DNA of 6,239 nucleotides. It comes from Nonlabens sp. Its GTDB lineage: Bacteria > Bacteroidota > Bacteroidia > Flavobacteriales > Flavobacteriaceae. The notes under the pieces are model-generated. The model had not been told where the DNA came from. It did no database searches and was given only the letters and a program-made list of their open reading frames with translations. A program made the translations under genes and the position numbers. The stretch lies in the NCBI GenBank assembly GCA_030731685.1, contig JANQTO010000118.1, forward strand, positions 1 to 6,239, in the 5' to 3' direction. The stretch's first letter is position 1; each line of letters starts with the position of its first letter. Shown here one piece after another: positions 5,585-6,239 of the stretch.

Positions 5585-5911
5585 CTAAAGCTGCTCCTTA
5601 ATCTTGAGTAGTTCTGCTTTTACATGTTCCAGCTTCCTTATAATTTCAAAGGTATCTAGCTCTTCTTTATGAGATTTCATGTATTCGCGGGCACCTTCTA
5701 AAGTAAATCCACGTTCTTTTACTAAATGGTAAATGGTTTGTATATTTTTTATGTCGGCCGGAGTGAACTTGCGATTTCCTCGAGAGTTCTTTTTAGGTTT
5801 TAGAATAGGAAACTCCTTCTCCCAAAAACGAACTAAAGACGCATTGACTGCAAATGCCTTAGTGACCTCACCCATGGAGTAATATAGTTTTTCTGGAAGG
5901 TCTATGTGCAT
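5585..5911 (-). CDS. Short MerR-family transcriptional regulator
   Basis: This 108-residue protein has a MerR-type winged-helix DNA-binding domain at the N-terminus: helix-turn-helix about 11-30 ('YSMGEVTKAFAVNASLVRFW') and the wing 'NSRGNRKFTPADI' (42-53), followed by a helix with 'LVKERGFTLEGAREYM' (63-78). The tail, about 85-108, is charged and helical and would form the short dimerisation coiled coil. It is shorter than metal-sensing MerR proteins, has no cysteine, and lacks an effector-binding domain, so it is unlikely to sense metal or to belong to the ars system even though it converges on acr3. It is of the type commonly found beside an M23 peptidase gene in Flavobacteriia, as here (55 nt downstream of the peptidase gene on the same strand). 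A good -7 box in the gap suggests its own promoter. Regulated genes are unknown. Confidence 0.88.
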   Translation of the reverse strand: MHIDLPEKLYYSMGEVTKAFAVNASLVRFWEKEFPILKPKKNSRGNRKFTPADIKNIQTIYHLVKERGFTLEGAREYMKSHKEELDTFEIIRKLEHVKAELLKIKEQL

Positions 5912-5947
5912 ACTAACGTATTAAATGTAGTGAAAGTGTTACTTGAA

Positions 5948-5955
5948 CAAAAGTA
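5948..5955 (-). promoter_or_regulatory. Candidate -7 box for the merR-type gene
   Basis: Read on the minus strand this is TACTTTTG, an exact match to the Bacteroidota -7 consensus TAnnTTTG, placed 36 nt before the regulator's ATG in the gap after the M23 gene. No convincing TTG -33 element is seen at the right distance upstream, so it may be weak or dependent on an activator, or the match may be chance. Confidence 0.35.
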
Positions 5956-5966
5956 TGCAATTCCTT

Positions 5967-6239
5967 TTAATCCAGCGATATATTTTCTTCTTGTGCCGCT
6001 TTTAGCAATGCATTGAATTCGGCTGGAGTCATGTTACCGTAATAGAAGTTTATAGGGTTGATACGTTCCTCACCTTTAAAAATTTCATAGTGCAAGTGTG
6101 GTGCTTGAGAGCGACCTGTAGTTCCTACATAACCTATAATTTCTCCACGTTTGACACGCTGCCCTACTTTAACATTATATGGGTTCGTACTGAGCAAGTG
6201 TGCATACAGAGACAAGTAGCCAAAACCGTGATTTAAACG
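5967..6239 (-). CDS. M23-family metallopeptidase, C-terminal part (5' end outside window)
   Basis: The frame is open from the right edge (CGT at 6237-6239) to the stop at 5967-5969, giving 90 visible C-terminal residues. The fragment begins in the LytM/M23 zinc-peptidase core, with 'NHGFGYLSLYAHL' (3-15) and 'GYVGTTGRSQAPHLHYEI' (36-53). His48 and His50 form the HxH motif, in which the second His is a zinc ligand, and His14 matches the catalytic-site His before it. The first zinc ligands (HxxxD) lie outside the window. Family members cleave peptide cross-links of peptidoglycan in the envelope. After the core is a tail, 'INPINFYYGNMTPAEFNALL' and on to the end, of a kind common in flavobacterial M23 proteins. 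The TTG at 6213-6215 is internal, not a start, since the motif continues upstream. The signal peptide and any N-terminal coiled coil cannot be seen. Confidence 0.93.
   Translation of the reverse strand, partial: RLNHGFGYLSLYAHLLSTNPYNVKVGQRVKRGEIIGYVGTTGRSQAPHLHYEIFKGEERINPINFYYGNMTPAEFNALLKAAQEENISLD

Noticed and set aside
5585..5911. The MerR-type protein as a metal sensor belonging to the ars system
   Set aside because: It has no cysteine and no effector domain, and it is convergent with rather than part of the operon.
6213..6215. TTG as start of the right-edge peptidase gene
   Set aside because: The M23 motif continues in frame upstream (NHGFGYLSLYAHL), so the gene runs off the window.

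Overview
The window looks like chromosomal DNA from a marine-type flavobacterium (Bacteroidota, class Flavobacteriia). The evidence is a moderately AT-rich composition, start codons with no clear Shine-Dalgarno sequence, -7 boxes resembling the Bacteroidota TAnnTTTG type, an exported protein with the typical flavobacterial 'AQVGIGT...LDIEST...GLLVFN' N-terminus, a 20-base palindrome built on CGCTTTCGCGAAAGCG, and an ars operon of Bacteroidota gene content. A genus cannot be named from the sequence alone.

Layout. Left (1-2028, + strand): the C-terminal part of a large FAD/NAD(P)-binding protein, open at the window edge, overlaps mscL, the large-conductance mechanosensitive channel, by 11 nt. 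Between mscL and the convergent next gene is a perfect 20-bp palindrome. Then (2106-2651, - strand) comes a small secreted protein with a C-terminal H-type-lectin-like module. A 277-bp AT-rich divergent intergenic region follows. It holds a 12-bp direct repeat and, just before the next gene, a probable promoter overlapped by an imperfect palindrome that is a good candidate ArsR operator.

Centre (2929-5483, + strand): a compact arsenic-resistance operon. It encodes an ArsR repressor, a Cys-rich protein of unknown function (DUF6428-like), a low-molecular-weight-phosphatase-type arsenate reductase, and an ACR3-type arsenite exporter. In the inferred model, arsenate is reduced to arsenite by ArsC using a three-cysteine relay, arsenite is pumped out by Acr3, and arsenite binding to ArsR releases the promoter. 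The Cys-rich second protein is the unexplained component. It ends in a Cys-Cys pair, as ArsR does, and could be an arsenite-binding or carrier protein.

Right (5503-6239): a hairpin region lies between the convergent acr3 and a MerR-type regulator gene (- strand). Upstream of merR on the same strand is the C-terminal part of an M23-family metallopeptidase that runs off the right edge. No RNA genes, CRISPR arrays or insertion-sequence genes are seen. The ars operon is the only accessory-looking block, and the most interesting element is its poorly characterised Cys-rich protein.
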